Below the pieces are notes generated by a model. That model had not been told where the DNA came from, made no database searches, and was given only the letters and a program-made list of their open reading frames with translations. Below, piece by piece: positions 36,060-47,837 of a stretch of 64,000 nt of DNA. Origin of the DNA: Eumeta japonica (lineage: Eukaryota; Arthropoda; Insecta; Lepidoptera; Psychidae). Where the stretch lies: positions 1 to 64,000 of the forward strand of contig BGZK01001333.1 of the NCBI GenBank assembly GCA_005406025.1, written 5' to 3'. The stretch's first letter is position 1, and each line of letters begins with the position of its first letter. The position numbers were made by a program, and so were the translations under genes.

Positions 36060-37310
36060 TAGGTCGAAGGATAAGTTTTTGTATATATAAGTAAGAAGTC
36101 GCAGTAAAATCTTTTTGGTTGTCTTGTTTGTATCTGGCTAGCTTTGATACAATTGAATAGACGACATTTTAAAAAATAGGAAGTTAAAAGGTGTCGCACC
36201 ATTTTTCTATGGCTACCAAAGTTAATGAATCTAATTTGACATTCGATACGTTTTGAAATTTTATAACGAAAAAGAGAAAAATGCGACACTAGTCGCGAAA
36301 AACTTTTATGACGTTTATATACCTAATGCAGTGTCGGTACAAAACTGGTTCAACCTTTTTCAGTTCGGTAATTTTGATGTCAAAAGTTAATTTCGCTTTG
36401 GTCGACCTGTTACGGATTAAGTCTTCGCCATTTTGAAAAAAGTAGAGCAAAATCGGCGTATTAAGTCTTTTACCACACAGCTGAAAAGCTGGGGCTCGAC
36501 AACAAAACAGTTTTCATCCAATTGAAGAAAATGGATACACTAAAAAGCTCGATACTTGGGTCCCACACGAGCTCAGTGAAAGAAAGCTAATGAATCGTAT
36601 ACTCGTTTGCGATTCTCTATTGAAACGTAATAAAACTGGATTGTTTTTGAAAACATTGATCACTGTTGATGAAAAATGAATTACCTACGACAAGAACGTG
36701 CGACAAAGGTCATGGTTAGAAGGCAATCAAGCTCCACAGGCTATAGCAAAACCCGGATTAACTCGCAATAAGTTGATGCTATCTGTATGGTGGGATTGGA
36801 AGGGCATTATTTATTATGAGCTTTAATCGCCACGCAAAACCCTAATTTCGGATATCTGCTGCCAACAGCTGGTGAGACTCAAATAAGAAGGAGCGAAAGA
36901 ACGCCCGGAATTGCAGAAAGGCTGTTGTTCTTCACCATGATTACGGCAGAGCACACGCATCTTCAGCCAATCAGCAAGTATTTAGAGAGTTTTGGTTGTA
37001 AAGAATTAATGCATCCACCAAATAGCCCTGACCTTGCATCCTTACATTTTCACCTGTTTCAATGTCTTCAGAATTCTTTAGGTAGTGTAGGTTAACATCA
37101 CAAGAAGACTGTCAAAACTACATGTCTCAGTTTTTTCATTAGAAATCCCAAAATATATACTGAAATGAAATTATGCAACTATCTACAAAATGGAAACAAG
37201 TACTTCAACAAAATGATATGTATGTATATTACAATTAAATGTCAATATAATGTGACAAAAATTACCTTAACTTTGTATATAAAATAAAAAATACATTTTT
37301 CCCGACCTTA
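36060..37310 (+). pseudogene. Mariner element (cecropia/mauritiana type), decayed
   Basis: The ends AGGTCGAAGGATAAGTTTTT (36,061) and, reversed, AGGTCGGGAAAAATGTATTT (37,308) are related. Between them runs a nearly complete transposase: VQNWFNLFQFGNFDVKS, SKLGTWVPHELSERKLMNRI-like blocks, FLKTLITVDEK (first catalytic D at about 36,668), TYDKNVRQRSWLEGNQAPQA, GLTRNKLMLSVWWDWKGIIY, VVLHHDYGRAHAS (about 36,935) and HPPNSPDLASLHFHLFQCLQ. Stops such as the TGA after VDEK and frame changes show that it is inactive. It abuts the interspersed repeat that follows. Confidence 0.85.
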
Positions 37311-37317
37311 AAGTGTT

Positions 37318-37603
37318 TTTAAAATAACTGTCGAAATATGTGGCACACGTTGATGTTTACCAAAAAAATTTTTTTTTCAGCTTCTGTTACATGATGCAGT
37401 AACGTCCCCTAGAAATATTTATTTTTGTTATTTAACTACGGAACCAAGTAGCAGCTTATACAAGACACCTATACTCCGAATTTAATCAATGTACATCTTG
37501 TAGTTTTGGAGTAAAATGCCTGTGACATATGGATGGACGGACGGAAATGACAAAACTAGAAGGGTTCCGTTTTTACCATTTTGGCTCTGAACCTTAAAAA
37601 CGC
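37318..37603 (+). repeat. Lepidopteran interspersed repeat, copy c (3' part)
   Basis: Its blocks match 24,190-24,445 in order: CTGTCGAAATATGTGGCACA, CAGCTTCTGTTACATGATGC, CCTAGAAATATTTATTTTTG, and the terminal AGGGTTCCGTTTTTACCATT hairpin. Only the last ~285 bp is present; the left boundary coincides with the mariner end. Confidence 0.75.
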
Positions 37604-39184
37604 GTAATTGAAGATCTAACAGATTGTCTACAATTGCCTGTTAAATTTGACGATAAATTTAGCAGTTAATCTTTGAATGTTTTTATAAATTTTGCCGTAG
37701 GTATGTATAAAGTCTAATACAGTGTAGATAGATCACTTTATAAAACAAATATTCTTTGTATATTTTATTTAGCTTTCAATATTATTCGGCAAGTGAAGAA
37801 AATATTTTATGACGCGTATAATTTATCTGATGAAGTTCAAGTCAATTGAAACTCACTTAACTTTCGTGGAAAGAAGTTATAATGAGAGAGAAAGGTAAAC
37901 GACAGATTTAGCTATGGCAAAATCACGAGAGTGCTATCCAAATTCACGAAGTTCATAGCAGAAAAAGAACCGTATGGTATAAGCCAGCACATGGGCAATC
38001 AAAGGCGTCTCTACTGGATACACCACTATAAAAATATATGTTTTTACTACTTATCTATACAGTTGTTATATAGAGTTCTATAATAATTAGTGGTGTTTTA
38101 TGAATTCTTTTGATGACGTATCGCTTATCAAAATCCGTTAAATGACTTTTCAGGTTTCCATGCACCCGATGGAAAGAAGGAACTCTTATAGGACCACTCT
38201 TGTGTCTGTCTGTCTGTCTGGTCATCTGCCGCTGCATATTTTCTCTGAATCTACTGGATTATAAAAGTCGCAGGAGGGTATTTTGCTACGTTGTGAAAAA
38301 AATCTAAAAATACGTGAATTGAATATTTATTGTAGTAAGCACTCGAAATGAACTCGAATTCATAAAAATAGAAGAATTTTTTTTTAATAATTATTCAATG
38401 GATTAATTAGTTTTCCTCTGATCTATAAATATGCAAAACTGTAGCGACTACGATGGATTCCTATGTGACGTTACCATATAGTAATCGTCGACTGTATCTC
38501 TCGTTTTAATTAATTTATTAGCGTTTTTCCTAACGATTTTGAGTATTAGACTTTAGTCTCGTATATTTTATGGGAAGCAATTTAAGAAAAGCAAAAAGCA
38601 TAAATTTATTAAGATTAAATTACTGAAGCTCGCAAAGTCTTTTGCATCAAATTCAGACTTCTGTTCTGCCAAATTAGAAGCCTTAAACTTCTGCACGAGT
38701 GTCGTCGTTCCAATTCTTTTTTCAATATTTATTAATGAGTTATTTACTTACATCGAAGTAATCTTCACAAAAGTGCAGGGGAGTTCTTTTTCAAAAATGA
38801 TTTTTTATCTTTTCCTGAAACTTTGTAACGCTTAAAAATTCATATTGGTAATTACTATGCAATTCAAATTTCCCTCGGAAATTGGTAATTTAATGATAGC
38901 TTCTGAACAATATATCGTAGTGTCACTGTAGGAGGAAACGTGCGGAAACTATATCTGATATAGTACAAAACGATAGTGGCGACTCACCGTGAACAAGTCC
39001 GAACTCAGACCCGTCACCCACAAGTTTAATATACTGTTTCTACTAAATAAAATTAGGATATTTAATACTTTAATTTGATTTAATGTGATTAAAATTAACA
39101 TTTCGGTCAATTAATAATGATCTATAGTAAGGACGAAATATATCGAAAGGTCAAAAGACTCTTCGAGTCTTTTCAATGCATCAG
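37604..39184. other. Non-coding; repeat fragment at 38,150
   Basis: At 38,165-38,300 a reversed fragment of the GATCC/GGTTCCG repeat family includes GAACTCTTATAGGACCACTC and a GTCTGTCTGTCTG run (38,204-38,219). Otherwise AT-rich with nothing supported. Confidence 0.5.
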
Positions 39185-39540
39185 AAAAAGTTCGCTACGA
39201 AGAAGGGGCGGTGAGAAGTAGAGGAATTATTGCTGATATAAAAATTTCAAATGTACATGATGTCAAGGTAACACTAAATAGGTTTCTGAATCGATTATTA
39301 TTGTACATCTTTTGAAATGACCTGTTCATTGTTTCCGCAATTCTAATCTAATCCTTTCTTTTCAGCTTGATTTCAATAAAAACATCAAAAAATGCAACAT
39401 GTAAATGTAAGGCAGGTTTGTCTAGAAAATTTAAGCACTTCTGTGGCTTAGATTATCTCGTAAATTCAGCAGAAAGTGTTGAAAGACAGAAAGAAAGTAT
39501 GGGATCGGAAACTAATAACGCAAGTTTTTTGTACGACTGC
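39185..39540 (+). pseudogene. SWIM zinc-finger gene fragment, two exons
   Basis: The first exon (39,185-39,267) reads KVRYEEGAVRSRGIIADI then KISNVHDVK and ends at a GT donor. After a 98-bp intron with an excellent acceptor (CCTTTCTTTTCAG) the second exon continues LDFNKNIK. It then shifts frame in the A6 run at 39,387-39,392 into NATCKCKAGLSRKFKHFCGL. This matches the SWIM finger layout CxC...CxH, with the third cysteine replaced by phenylalanine (C at 39,400 and 39,406, F at 39,430, H at 39,436). SWIM domains bind DNA or protein and occur in many transposon-derived insect genes. The fragment has no start or recognisable end. The frameshift could be real decay or a sequencing indel. Confidence 0.5.
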
Positions 39541-40849
39541 CCAAAAAAAAATATAATGTTTTCAGGGTTCATGTATTGTATGTATGTATGTGAGCTTATT
39601 TATTTCACCATAATTTCTAAATGTCTGAACAGATTTGGATGTGTGGAGTATTGTTAGAATTTTTACATCATCCCGAGTGAAAGTGGCTATATTTTTTTTG
39701 GAAAAATTCCATACGAGGACAGAATGACAACATTTTCACAGTTGTAAATAAAATTATTCTTCAATTATTACAATATGGGTATCAAATTGAAGGGATTGAT
39801 GAGCATATTCCATATCTATATGCATCAATTTAATGTAGGTAACATGTATACTCAAAACAAACATTTCATCTTTGGCTGAAAAAGATATAATCAAACAATG
39901 GCAAGACTGGGAACGTCCAAATGAGAGAATGGTTTCGTAGACGATTATCACTAGAATTATTGACACGAGAAACACGCTCTATTAAAATAAAAACAAATAA
40001 TTAAAAAAATACGACTGTCCTGCGAAAAAATGCACTAAAAAGTCAAAAAAACAAGTTGTATTTGTTAATCCGTATATTAAGAAATGCAACTTGTTACTTT
40101 ACGGAGGACCTTTGCGTGGAAAACATTTTAATCTAAGAGGTTCCTCGACTATAACGAAAATTTTACTTACTGTTTAGTCAGCAGCTAAATGAATGACCTT
40201 TCGCTTTGAGTTTACAGATTAACTAATACAATTCATTTTCACTTTTTATTTAATTTTTTCCCAACGCAGTGGTATTTTTTCATTTCGGGACTTTTTTTTT
40301 TTTCATGTAACTTCTTTATTCAAGTTTTTTTGTACGTGTTTTAAAAGAAAAATCTGCAAGAATATAAGATGAAAGTAGAACATTTTTACAGATTTTTTGT
40401 TGCCCATAAAGTTAGTACTGCAGGTTATGGCATTTTTAGGTAGAAGCCAACTATTTGGATATATAAAATATAGTAAAATAAAAATTAGTAAAAGTTTCAT
40501 TCGTTTATCGAAAATGAATTAATTTGAATAGTAACTATTAAATTTATCAATTTAATAGTCATTTGTAAATGTTTTAATAATTCATACTTGCGTTTATTTC
40601 ATTACAAGTGAACGTTATTAGTAAGTAAATAATAAAATGACTTACCATCGGTTGTATGTTTATCATTTTTGGATGTGTTGGAGCAACTAGAAATACAACA
40701 AAACATTTTAATAAAATATTTTTTAACTTTTTGTTCGCTATGGTACGGGATAACACAAAGTATTTGTTGATGATTATAATATATAATTTTCCGCTTGCGC
40801 GGACGCAGAATGTGTTCGTTCATCTTTTATATTGTGTACGATTTTGCTG

Positions 40850-41010
40850 TTAATTCTAATCTCATTCCCGCTTTCAATTCTGATCTCGGTCTCATCCCTG
40901 CTTTCAATTCTAGCCCCGGTCTTATTCCCGCTTTCAATTCTGGTCCCGGTCTTATTTCTGCTTTCAACTCTGGTCCCGGTATTATTCCTGATTTTAATCC
41001 CGATCACATT
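40850..41010. repeat. 30-bp minisatellite, five to six units
   Basis: The unit is close to CTTATTCCCGCTTTCAATTC plus TGGTCCCGGT. Because the period is a multiple of three, three frames stay open: LIPAFNSGPG and LLSILAPVLF on the plus strand and RIESGNKTGA on the minus strand. The overlapping frames of 81-96 codons come from this and are not taken as genes, although a repeat-rich coding segment cannot be excluded. Confidence 0.85.
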
Positions 41011-42830
41011 CTTGGTTTTAAGTTCTGGTCCAACATTCAATTTCGATCCTGATCCGGTACTCAATGTTTTTCGATAAATAAAGCGCGTTGTGATCTGAAT
41101 GTAATTTTTTTTTTCTTTTGAAGGTTGTTATTCATTTTTATTGTGATGTCTATAGGCATTCCACGTTAGCAATTATTATTTGCCTGGTAACTCATCAGTG
41201 CAGATGTTTAAATGAGGATAACTTTTCTCTTAACATCCGATTTCAATAAAATAAGCCAAGTCAAGATCTACCTATCCATGAAAACCGTATTAAAATACGT
41301 TAAGTTATTTCAAAGATGTGCGCGACAGACAAACAGAAATAAAATATAAAAATCGTTGTTTTCTCTTATATTACCTTTCTCTTATCATCCCCTCTCTATT
41401 TTTTAGGCATACTTTCAACATGCATTCATACCTGATTTTACTGTTTCATTATATGTAGTAAAAGTTTCGACTTTTTGCCCCTAATGACAAACCTTCGCCG
41501 CCCTCGTTCCCTACAGTTTCATAGTCCGTATCTATAAAACAATATAACACGCCTTTTTTTATTGGCAGCTCGACTCGATCTAGAGGTTTTTAAAAAGTAT
41601 GACTTTAAAAGTTTTAACCAAGCTTTACTCATTGCGAGTGTAAGTTACGTTACTTATTGTAGATATAAGTCAGTATTTGGCACCTTAATACGCAATTTTC
41701 CTTTGAGTCTTTATAGCATTGCTTTTTATAAACAATGCTGAAAAGCCGCAGTCTGGCTCGTCGACTCACAATATCGCGGTCTTGCGATGATCCATCAACG
41801 AGCTTTACCCGCGAGCCAACAAAAGCTCACTCTTGATTATAGCTTTTAAAAAGCTCTATATACAACGTTCAAAAAAAAGAAAACAGATTATGAACCTTTT
41901 TAGTAGAAAACACTATAAATATATACCTACCTTAAAATTGTAGTTTCTTTTTTAATATTATTAATTCATAAATTCGTTCAAATAAAGGACACGTGATGAG
42001 TTGTCTTCATGTCAGTCTTAGTTAAATGACTTTTGTTGAATTGTTTAAAAACGTATTGTTCTTTTAATTATAGATATTGTGTTTTACGTAATATCGTGTT
42101 TATGCCGTAGGTAACATCGTAAATCGTAACCCTAATTTTTGGCTATTGTCGCAGTCAGCTAATGAAAAGAAGTAGACACACCTGGGAAATTACTAGAATG
42201 TTTGCGATTACATATTTTCTAGTTGGTGCGTTTCGTAGTAGGTGCTTAATATGCCCGAAGTGCGCGCAAACGACCTCGCCGGCCCAAATAACGGGGTCGC
42301 CGGCCGCTTGCGCGCGCTCGCGTGCGGACAGGGGTGACCCTTCAATTAATTTTAAAGGGCTGCAAAACTGTGGATTCTCTCACGCGACGTTGAATTTTTA
42401 TCGTTCCGCAGCGAAAACGATAAAAAATAGGCCTTTATCATTCAAATTAGGATGTGAGCTAGAGTTATTACAAGGGCGCAAAGCTCGTATAAGTTATAGG
42501 CAGATAGGCGATCTATTGTATGTGGGGTCAACCCTAAAATATTTTTGACATAAATTTTTGTTTTAGCTACTTTCAGAACAATAACTGAAATACGATTATA
42601 AGTAATTATGAAATTTGCAAAGGAGTTTTTCTTTCTACCCTCTTTTAACCTTGCCGTGGTCTACTATGCGAAAATGTAATTACTCTATGTATTATAGTAG
42701 CAATACTAAGTTACGCTTAACTATGTTTTGACCATAAAGTTAAAAAAAACGTATTAGCAATTGCATTTCTCTTACACCAATAGCCAGATTAATAATTAGG
42801 TAATATTCTAAATCCTTACTAGTCCTTACT
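41011..42830. other. Non-coding stretch with one unidentified ORF
   Basis: The interval 42,162-42,548 is a 128-codon plus-strand frame, the longest in this part, through a GC-rich patch (42,260-42,350). It has two CxxC-like spots (CLICPKC near residue 33) but no known domain, and AT-rich codons toward the end. I regard it as probably chance. Nothing else is supported here. Confidence 0.35.
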
Positions 42831-44932
42831 TCCTTACTAATATTATAAATGCGAAAGTAACTCTGTCTGTCTGTCGCTCTATCACGCCTAAACTACTAAA
42901 CTGATTGAAATGAAATTTGGTACACAGATAGTCTGAAACCTGAGGAAGGACATACGCTACTTTTTTCGAAATTCACCACCAAAGGGTTAGTAGGGAGGTC
43001 AAAGTTTGTATGGAAGAACCGTTTTATGGAGTTTTATAAAAACCCATAAAACGGTATGGTGGTAGTGGGTACTCTGGAATAATACATTTAATACTTTTTG
43101 AAATTCCGTCTTTATGAGGAGGTCAAAGTTTGTATGGAAGAACTTAGACCGCATTAAAGGTTTTTATGAAAATCGGTATGGAAGAAGCTGGCACTCTCTA
43201 AAAATATAAAAGCTAATTTTCTCATAGATCCAGCCCCATGGGGGTCATTGGCACTCTAAAATGACACAAGGGCATGGGGGTAAAGAGAGTTAATTTGTAT
43301 GGAAGAATTCAAATCTGCAAATAAGTACTTGTTCTCGATAAGTTTAATTTTCGTAACCATAATCTTTCCGAAAATATTTATTGTGCGTATAATAGAATAT
43401 TTTACACAGTGTTTAAATAATACCTACATAATACACTACGCTATGACAAACCGAGTAATAGGTACCGCAAGATTGTTGTAAGGGATTGAAGGGGGCGGGG
43501 GGGATGTTGTATGGAAGTATCGTCATTATATCTAGAAGCTTGTAACATATTTTTAATTTAGTGGGGGAAGAACAGCGCACTCAGTTTTAAAACTACCATT
43601 AAACCTAGCTCATGAGCAAATGCCAGTATGTAACATTAGCAAAAGCAGTGAACGCGGAAGAATGTTACAGCAGTGTAAACTTTTGGTTTGGGATGAATGT
43701 ACCATGTCCCACAAAAGAGCAATCGAAGCTCTAGATCGCACAATCAAGGATATCAAAGGCAACCGGCATATCATGGGAGGGATGGTGGTACTTTTAGCTG
43801 GTAACTTTAGACAGACCCTTCCGGTTATTAATAAGGGTACGCCGGCACTTGAAATAAATGCCTGTTTGAAAGCATCTGTATTATGTAAAAAAGTTTTGTC
43901 TCACTACAAATATGCAAGTACAACTTCATAATGATTCTCAAGCAGGGCAATATGCAGCAGCTCTTTTAAAAATCGGAGAAGATTGTACGCCATCTGACAG
44001 TATGATTATACTGAGTCATGATTTCTGTCAAATTTTCGATAGCACAAAAAATCTAAAAAATAGTGTTTATCCTGATCTGTCAATAAATATAGGCAATTGA
44101 GAATGGCTTTGCGAAAGGGCAATTTTGGCACCGACTAATGAGATTGTTAAGCAAATAAATGAACAAATCATGTCAGACGTAGAGGGGGATGTTATTGAAT
44201 ACCTATCAGTTGACAATGTTATTGATACTGAATAAGTCACATCATACCCTATAGAGTTCCTCAACTCTTTAGAGTTATCAGGAGTGCCCTCCCATAAGTT
44301 GAGACTGAAAGTTGGTGTTCCAGTCCTATTAACGAGAAATCTTGACGCGCCAAGGTTATGATATACGAGATGTGTGTTACAAATCACAGATCTGGGGCAC
44401 AACATTATAAAAGCTACAATTATGACTGGAATGAAAAGAGAAAATGTTTTTATTTCCCGTATTCCAATAATTCCGACTGATTTGGCATTTCAATTTAAAA
44501 GAATGCAGTTTCCCCTCAAAGCAGCATTTGCTATGACAATTAATAAAGCTCAAGGATAGACACTTAAAGTTGCAGGAGTTTATTTAGAAAAAAAAATGCT
44601 TTTCCCATGGGCAACTGTATGTCGCATGTTCACGTGTATCAAATCCGCAAAATCTTTTTGTTTTGGCAAAAGATGGGAAAACAAAAAATATAGTTTGTGA
44701 AAATGTACTTTAATAATAAGATCATATAATACTTATAAATATAAATACTTAATATAGATACCTACAATGTAAATATGTACAATATAAATTAATACATTGA
44801 TAGTAAACTCTTTGCAATGAAACAATTCAAATAGTGTCATATATCAATAAAATAATAATAATTAGCCTAAGTAATTAAAATACTACCCGAAGCCACTATA
44901 TTCCACGCGAACGAAGTCGCGGGTACAGCTAT
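42831..44932 (+). mobile_element. Helitron remnant with both ends
   Basis: The 5' end TCCTTACTAATATTATAAAT then GCGAAAGTAACTCTGTCTG and the 3' end TTCCACGCGAACGAAGTCGC then GGGTACAGCTATT are the boundaries typical of a very common moth Helitron group (5' TC; a 3' hairpin of CGCG/CGCG before CTAR). The last bases here read CTAT instead of CTAG. Inside is a PIF1-type helicase missing its N-terminal half and the whole Rep domain. About 730 bp of non-coding sequence lies between the 5' end and the helicase, including a perfect 12-bp hairpin (43,018-43,055). Flanking bases (T at left, TT at right) fit insertion between A and T only loosely. Confidence 0.7.
43563..44713 (+). pseudogene. Helitron PIF1-type helicase, broken
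   Basis: The frame starts at GGRTAHSVLKLPLN (just after where the Walker A loop would be). It then shows Walker B in LLVWDECTMSHKRAIEALDR and motif III as LAGNFRQTLPVI (GN for the usual GD). After a frame change come MQVQLHNDSQAGQYAAALLK, APTNEIVKQINEQI, LRLKVGVPVLLTRNLD, FQFKRMQFPLKAAFAMTINKAQG (stop in place of the following Q), and in another frame QLYVACSRVSNPQNLFVLAK to a stop at 44,711. The A8/A9 run at 44,589-44,597 explains the last shift. Intact relatives unwind DNA during rolling-circle transposition; without Walker A and Rep this copy is inactive. Confidence 0.85.
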
Positions 44933-44933
44933 T

Positions 44934-44951
44934 AATATATATATATATATA
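44934..44951. repeat. (AT)n microsatellite at Helitron 3' edge
   Basis: A short AT run immediately follows the element end; AT-rich targets are common for this group. Confidence 0.8.
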
Positions 44952-46184
44952 TGTATATAAACAATTTAAAAACTTAATGACAATATTTTGTGCAACATTA
45001 TTTAAGAATATGTAACAAGTATAATGAATGAATTTAGATGATCGAATTAGTTTTTGAATCTTCCTAAATAGTTAGCCGATTTACGAAACTCTTTTAATTT
45101 TTTGATATGCTAGTTGCCCGCTACCTAACCGTCCGTCTGTTCATGTTCTTGCTTCCCGCTCTATAGATCAACGTCTTCATACTCTTCCTGCTTTACATCT
45201 AGATTATTCTAGATAGTGTACATAAATAACTTCATTTTTGACGTTGAATGAAAACTTGATGTAGTGAGTACAATGAATTTTAGAAATCGGGCATTCAATA
45301 TATTTTTTTTAATACTTGACGTGATAGTTAGCTTGACATTAAGTAACATCACCAAGATAAGTTATTATATATAACTCATAGGTCCACAATAATCTACGGA
45401 AATCTCGACATCGAATGCAGGTCGCGCTTAACCTGTTTTTTTATTAATTCCCGGCGTCCACGTTTCAATGGGCCATCATCGGGGGTTCCGGTGGATCCGG
45501 CTATGAAAAGCTCGCCGCGTTGACACCATGGCCTCGCTCGAAACGGCGTTCCCGACTATGCGATCCGAATTAAAACGTTGCTTGTTTAATTTAGAACGAG
45601 CGTGCCTCCGAAAATGCTTGATTAAATGTGGTGAATTAAGTCCGCAAAGCTGTCGAGATGTGAAAGGAGTTTTGTAAATAACCGAAAATAATTGTAAAAA
45701 TACAGTCGCTATGTGATCGTTCAGAATTAAAATTAAAGGAACACTTTAGTTTCATTTGTGTAATAGTAAATTCTAGTGCACGACTCGTAACGCGAAACTT
45801 TTGAGAGTGCTTCACGGTCGAAAAAGGTTTTCGTCTTTTCTCAGCAGTTATTTCTATTATTGCACTCTCGTCAGTACAGGAAAATGGGAGAATTTGCTTA
45901 CCATTATATAGATAATACCGTGAAGATTAATTCTGTCAACTTAAAAAAAAACGATTTAATATTATAGAGATGAAAAAAAAAACATCAAAGTAGTTTATAG
46001 AACTTTCTCGTCAATCAAAATTTATGTTGTGTTAAACTTGAGAAAACAGTCACTCGTGAAAAAAATCAATAATTTAGTATTTTTTATTTATCGGCTTTAA
46101 AATTACAGCAAGTAATTTATTATTGAAAAAGGTTATCAAATTCGATGTCGTTAAATTATAATTAATAAATATAATTTTAGAGAT
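44952..46184. other. Non-coding stretch, small Kozak ORF
   Basis: The interval is AT-rich except for 45,430-45,620. There a 49-codon frame (45,528-45,677) opens with ACACCATGGCC, a near-ideal start context, and encodes MASLETAFPTMRSELKRCLF and onward with five cysteines. No signal peptide or known motif; it may be a small peptide gene or chance. Confidence 0.25.
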
Positions 46185-46630
46185 GGGAATACTGGCATCA
46201 CTAGCTTTGTTATTCATATAAGTATACAAATTCATGATAATTTTTCATCATATTTTGTTTACATTTAATTATATATACGTACCATTCTGTTCAACATCTT
46301 GTCATTTTGTAGGTAATGACATACTTCAATTGCTGTAGAAATTTTAGGATTTCCGATTAAAAAACTGCGACAAGTAGTTTTGATAGCCCTCTCTTGATGT
46401 TAATCTAAGACTACCAAAATATTCTGAAGAAACCGAAACATGTGAAAATCTAAGGGTGCAAGTTCAGGGCTATATGGTGATTCATTAACACTTCCCGACC
46501 AAATTCTCTCATTATTTGCTGAGTGGCTAAAAATGTGTGTGGTCTGGCATTATTATGGTGAAAAACCACGCCCTTTCTGTTAATAACTCAACAGCATAAA
46601 TTATCTGCCCTTGGAATATATATGAAATAA
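46185..46630 (-). pseudogene. Mariner transposase 3' fragment
   Basis: Read on the minus strand this carries SPYSPELAPLDFHMFRFLQN (about 46,500-46,440), then IKTTCRSFLIGNPKI-type sequence and NDKMLNRMV near 46,285. It aligns block by block with 36,930-37,240, the cecropia/mauritiana-type copy, so it is a second member of that family. The N-terminal two thirds and the left end are missing. Confidence 0.75.
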
Positions 46631-47669
46631 TGAAAGGAAAAAATGTCAAGACCTTTTCGATGGTACTAAGTTTATCTTTAAAAAATCATATTCTTATATA
46701 CATATTTTAGATACAAAATTTTATTATTCTCTTAATAATATACATCATTAAAAAAAAAAGAAACAACACAGGTATCACGCTTTTAATTTTCTATTTAATT
46801 AGACATTACTTTTCCATTTATTTAGTAATTTATAACTTACACGTATTTATTTATTACGCAATTGATTCGTACATAAGCTTTGTAATGTAATTGTGTGGAC
46901 TTGTACTGAATGTACATATTTACATCTAGGGACCGTATACATGCACACTAAGTAACTCTCTTTACATTTATGCTCTCATGCAGATATATGATACATCTTT
47001 TTTTTATGTTTTTATTGAAAATATTATGTCGATCAGTGACATGTGTCGTTCAGCACTTGTCGCAAACGAGCAGTCGGAACGTCTAGTGCTCTAGCACCCT
47101 TTTGTACTTTTACTTTGTTCTTTTCAAGATTTGAACTTTGATGGACAAGCTGATTGGATTGATAATAAAGACGTCGATGTTACTGGCTTATTGATATATT
47201 GTGATGCGACTCAACCAAACTTTCAATTCCCATGAAAGAATTCATCTATGATTGATTGAGTCTCACACGGACAGTTGACCAAAATGTTTATTTATTATAA
47301 TTTTTTTTTTTTTCATAAAATCAGTTATTTAAGCAAGTCTAACTAATTAGAAGTTGCTTGTTTTTTTATCGTTCCGCTAATTTAATCATTGTATGGGATT
47401 AATAGTTACGTAACACACAATATATATGACGGCAAGAGGTATATAGACAAAATGTCTATACCCATCACTGTTTACAAATTTTTATCTCTCTTTAATATGA
47501 ATGACTTTCTCGACAATTGATATTCTATAGCCTAGACTATATCGACTATCGGATTGAAATAATAAAAGAAACCGAAGCTTTCGTATTGGAACAGGCGATT
47601 CAAGGAAATCAAAATATCAGTGACTATCGTATCTCCTGTTTGTAGTGCGTTTGTTTTAGTTCTATCAGC

Positions 47670-47837
47670 TCAAAAGGCCACAAGAAGTACGTACTTGTAT
47701 AAGGTTTCATCGCCCCACTGCTGAGGCGCACCCTCCCACAATCTTTTTATTTCAGATTGAGGTTCAGACCCTGAGCCCTTCACGCTGGTGTAGTACGGTT
47801 TGGGATCTGTAGTAAATATGTGGTCGGCGTCATACAT
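47670..47837 (-). CDS. Candidate start exon or 55-codon gene
   Basis: On the minus strand ATG (47,837) in the good context GTCAAAATG opens MYDADHIFTTDPKPYYTSVK then GSGSEPQSEIKRLWEGAPQQ and WGDETLYK. The frame continues seven codons to a stop at 47,670. A donor-like GTACGT at 47,694-47,689 would end an exon after LYK with two bases over. The frame has balanced, hydrophilic composition, quite unlike translated AT-rich DNA. I do not recognise it and see no domain. On the plus strand a strong acceptor (CTTTTTATTTCAG, ending 47,754) precedes a short frame IEVQTLSPSRWCSTVWDL, so the coding strand is not settled. Confidence 0.35.
   Translation of the reverse strand: MYDADHIFTTDPKPYYTSVKGSGSEPQSEIKRLWEGAPQQWGDETLYKYVLLVAF

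Noticed and set aside
42162..42548. 128-codon plus-strand ORF
   Set aside because: Long only because of a GC-rich patch; no domain, no splice or start context support, AT-type residues at the end.
45907..45944. Minus-strand 38-nt segment between a poly-pyrimidine acceptor and GTAAGC
   Set aside because: Splice-like pairs this short occur by chance in T-rich DNA; no protein signal.
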